Assembly: GCA_027036915.1 (NCBI GenBank)
Contig: JALWCD010000171.1
Coordinates: 1-7,804, forward strand
From: Thermodesulfatator sp.
Lineage (GTDB): Bacteria > Desulfobacterota > Thermodesulfobacteria > Thermodesulfobacteriales > Thermodesulfobacteriaceae
Reading direction: 5' to 3'
DNA: 7,804 nucleotides
Shown: piece after piece, positions 6,857-7,804 of the stretch
Layout of the letters: every line of letters begins with the position of its first letter
Numbering within the stretch: the stretch's first letter is position 1
Position numbers and translations under genes: made by a program
Notes under the pieces: generated by a model
The model's input: only the letters and a program-made list of their open reading frames with translations
What the model was told of the DNA's origin: nothing
Databases searched by the model: none

Positions 6857-7033
6857 ATGTTCGGCATCGGTCTTCCGGAGTTGCTTCTTATTTTACTGAT
6901 CATCGTCCTTATCTTCGGGGCCTCCCGGCTCCCGGAGCTGGGGCGCGGCCTTGGGGAAGGAATACGGAATTTCAAAAAGTCCCTGAAAGAAGACCAAGAA
7001 GAAAAGGGAGTCCGAAATGAAAAGATTAGCTGA
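6857..7033 (+). CDS. tatA: Twin-arginine translocase subunit TatA/TatE
   Basis: This small gene (58 residues) encodes a pore-forming component of the Tat system, which exports folded, cofactor-bearing proteins. Residues 1-20 ([20 protein letters not shown]) form the single N-terminal membrane helix. [20 protein letters not shown] at 20-39 contains the conserved FG, the hinge and the start of the amphipathic helix, and the remaining 19 residues are charged. It is at the short end of the family's usual range but has all core elements. GGAGG at 6847-6851 lies 5 bases before the ATG. It overlaps resB by 17 nt. TatB and TatC are not in the window. TatA rather than TatB is favoured by the short tail and the [16 protein letters not shown] pattern. 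Confidence 0.92.
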   Translation: MFGIGLPELLLILLIIVLIFGASRLPELGRGLGEGIRNFKKSLKEDQEEKGVRNEKIS

Positions 7034-7804
7034 AACCCTGGCTTCCCTTCGGCTGGCTATCTTCCTCTTTCTGGCCCTGGCGGTTACTTCCATCCTGGGA
7101 ACCCTGATCCCCCAGGGACGTGAGCCCGGATTTTACGTGGCTAAATACGGCCCTTTCTGGGGTAAACTTATCAACTTTTTTTCCCTTTACGATGCCTACC
7201 ACTCCTGGTGGTATGTGGCCCTGTTGAGTCTTTTCCTGGCCAATCTGATCTTCTGTTCGGTGAAACGCTTTCCGGTCTCCCTCAAGCTCTTTCGCCGGGA
7301 CCCCTTTGCCATCCAGCCCGAAAAAATACCCCTGGCCCGAAAAGCAGACCTTAAAGGCCCTCCGGAAGAAATCAAAGCCCGGCTCGGGGATTTTCATTTC
7401 AAACCCCTGGGAGAAGGCGAACTGGGAGTCAAAGACCGCTATCGCTGGAGTTATTTTGCGGTTTACTTCGTTCACGGCTCGATTCTCATTATCGTTGTGG
7501 GAGCCCTTATCGGTGCCCTTTTCGGCTATCGGGGATCAATGAATATCCTTGAGGGAGAAACCAGTAATAAAGTTTTCCCCTTTCGAAGATCCCATGGATT
7601 TATTACTCTACCCTTTCATATCAAACTGGAAAAATTCGAAATCGAGTTCTATCCCAACGGAACCCCAAAAGATTATCGTTCGTATGTAAAAGTCCTGGAT
7701 GGGAAAACAAATTTTGACTACATCATTCGAGTCAATCATCCTCTGGAATACCAGGGAATAAAATTCTATCAATCCTCCTACCAGGAGTATGCGGCTTTAA
7801 AAGT
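7017..7804 (+). CDS. resB: Cytochrome c biogenesis protein ResB/CcsB (3' partial)
   Basis: ResB pairs with ResC/CcsA in System II cytochrome c maturation, delivering heme to apocytochromes on the outer face of the membrane. The frame runs open to the right edge (262 codons visible). Membrane helices are at about 8-31 (opening the [16 protein letters not shown] motif), 64-83 and 147-170. The third helix contains H153 ([17 protein letters not shown]), a conserved histidine position. From residue 172 the large periplasmic domain begins, and [18 protein letters not shown] at 239-256 is a clear family block. The ATG has GGGAG at 7006-7010 and lies inside tatA. GC content falls sharply within this gene after about 7550. 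ResC is expected downstream, beyond the window. Confidence 0.93.
   Translation, partial: MKRLAETLASLRLAIFLFLALAVTSILGTLIPQGREPGFYVAKYGPFWGKLINFFSLYDAYHSWWYVALLSLFLANLIFCSVKRFPVSLKLFRRDPFAIQPEKIPLARKADLKGPPEEIKARLGDFHFKPLGEGELGVKDRYRWSYFAVYFVHGSILIIVVGALIGALFGYRGSMNILEGETSNKVFPFRRSHGFITLPFHIKLEKFEIEFYPNGTPKDYRSYVKVLDGKTNFDYIIRVNHPLEYQGIKFYQSSYQEYAALK

Noticed and set aside
7306..7542. Small + strand open frame inside resB
   Set aside because: It lies in another frame of the well-supported ResB coding region and shows no family pattern.

Overview
The window is a compact, single-strand stretch of bacterial chromosome. All ten genes lie on the + strand, nine of them are packed with overlaps or tiny gaps, and the only visible gene-free stretches are 29 and 52 bases. 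GC content is high (roughly 55-70 % in the sampled parts of the first genes) and third codon positions are strongly GC-biased. The family mix (CBS-linked ClC channel, PhoH, a Cys4-tailed molybdopterin-binding protein, YggT-DivIVA-DUF167, and ResB-type cytochrome c maturation) suggests an anaerobic Gram-negative lineage such as Thermodesulfobacteriota or the former Deltaproteobacteria, perhaps a thermophile. That placement is an inference from gene content and protein style and has not been tested by any search.

Layout. Positions 2-1750 carry the 3' part of a ClC-type chloride channel with two C-terminal CBS domains, cut by the window edge. A tightly coupled cluster follows at 1780-6804: phoH, a molybdopterin-binding-domain protein with a four-cysteine tail, yggT (small membrane protein), a DivIVA-like coiled-coil protein, a DUF167/YggU protein with a GTG start inside the divIVA 3' end, a HAD phosphatase/phosphoglucomutase-like enzyme, a NOL1/NOP2/Sun RNA m5C methyltransferase, and a separate small PUA-like RNA-binding protein that resembles the C-terminal domain such methyltransferases usually carry. 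The junctions are 11-nt overlap, abutting, 4-nt overlap, 74-nt overlap, 4-nt overlap, 44-nt overlap and 4-nt overlap. This argues for one transcript with translational coupling.

A second unit starts after a 52-base gap holding a good sigma-70-like promoter (TTGACC-N16-TAAAAT) whose -35 box overlaps the stop codon of the preceding gene. It contains a 58-residue TatA and the first 262 codons of resB, cut by the right edge. Both products serve envelope and redox-protein biogenesis.

How the genes fit together. The central operon combines RNA/ribosome maturation (PhoH, m5C methyltransferase, PUA-like protein) with membrane or cell-pole organisation (YggT, DivIVA), which is a growth-housekeeping theme. 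The tatA-resB unit serves export of folded redox proteins and assembly of c-type cytochromes. I see no CRISPR array, transposon, tRNA, rRNA or phage element. The most interesting points are the split RNA methyltransferase, the long divIVA/DUF167 dual-coding overlap, the altered selectivity and proton motifs of the ClC protein, the Cys4 tail of the molybdopterin-binding protein, and a sharp GC drop inside resB. None of these amounts to a clearly new biological system.
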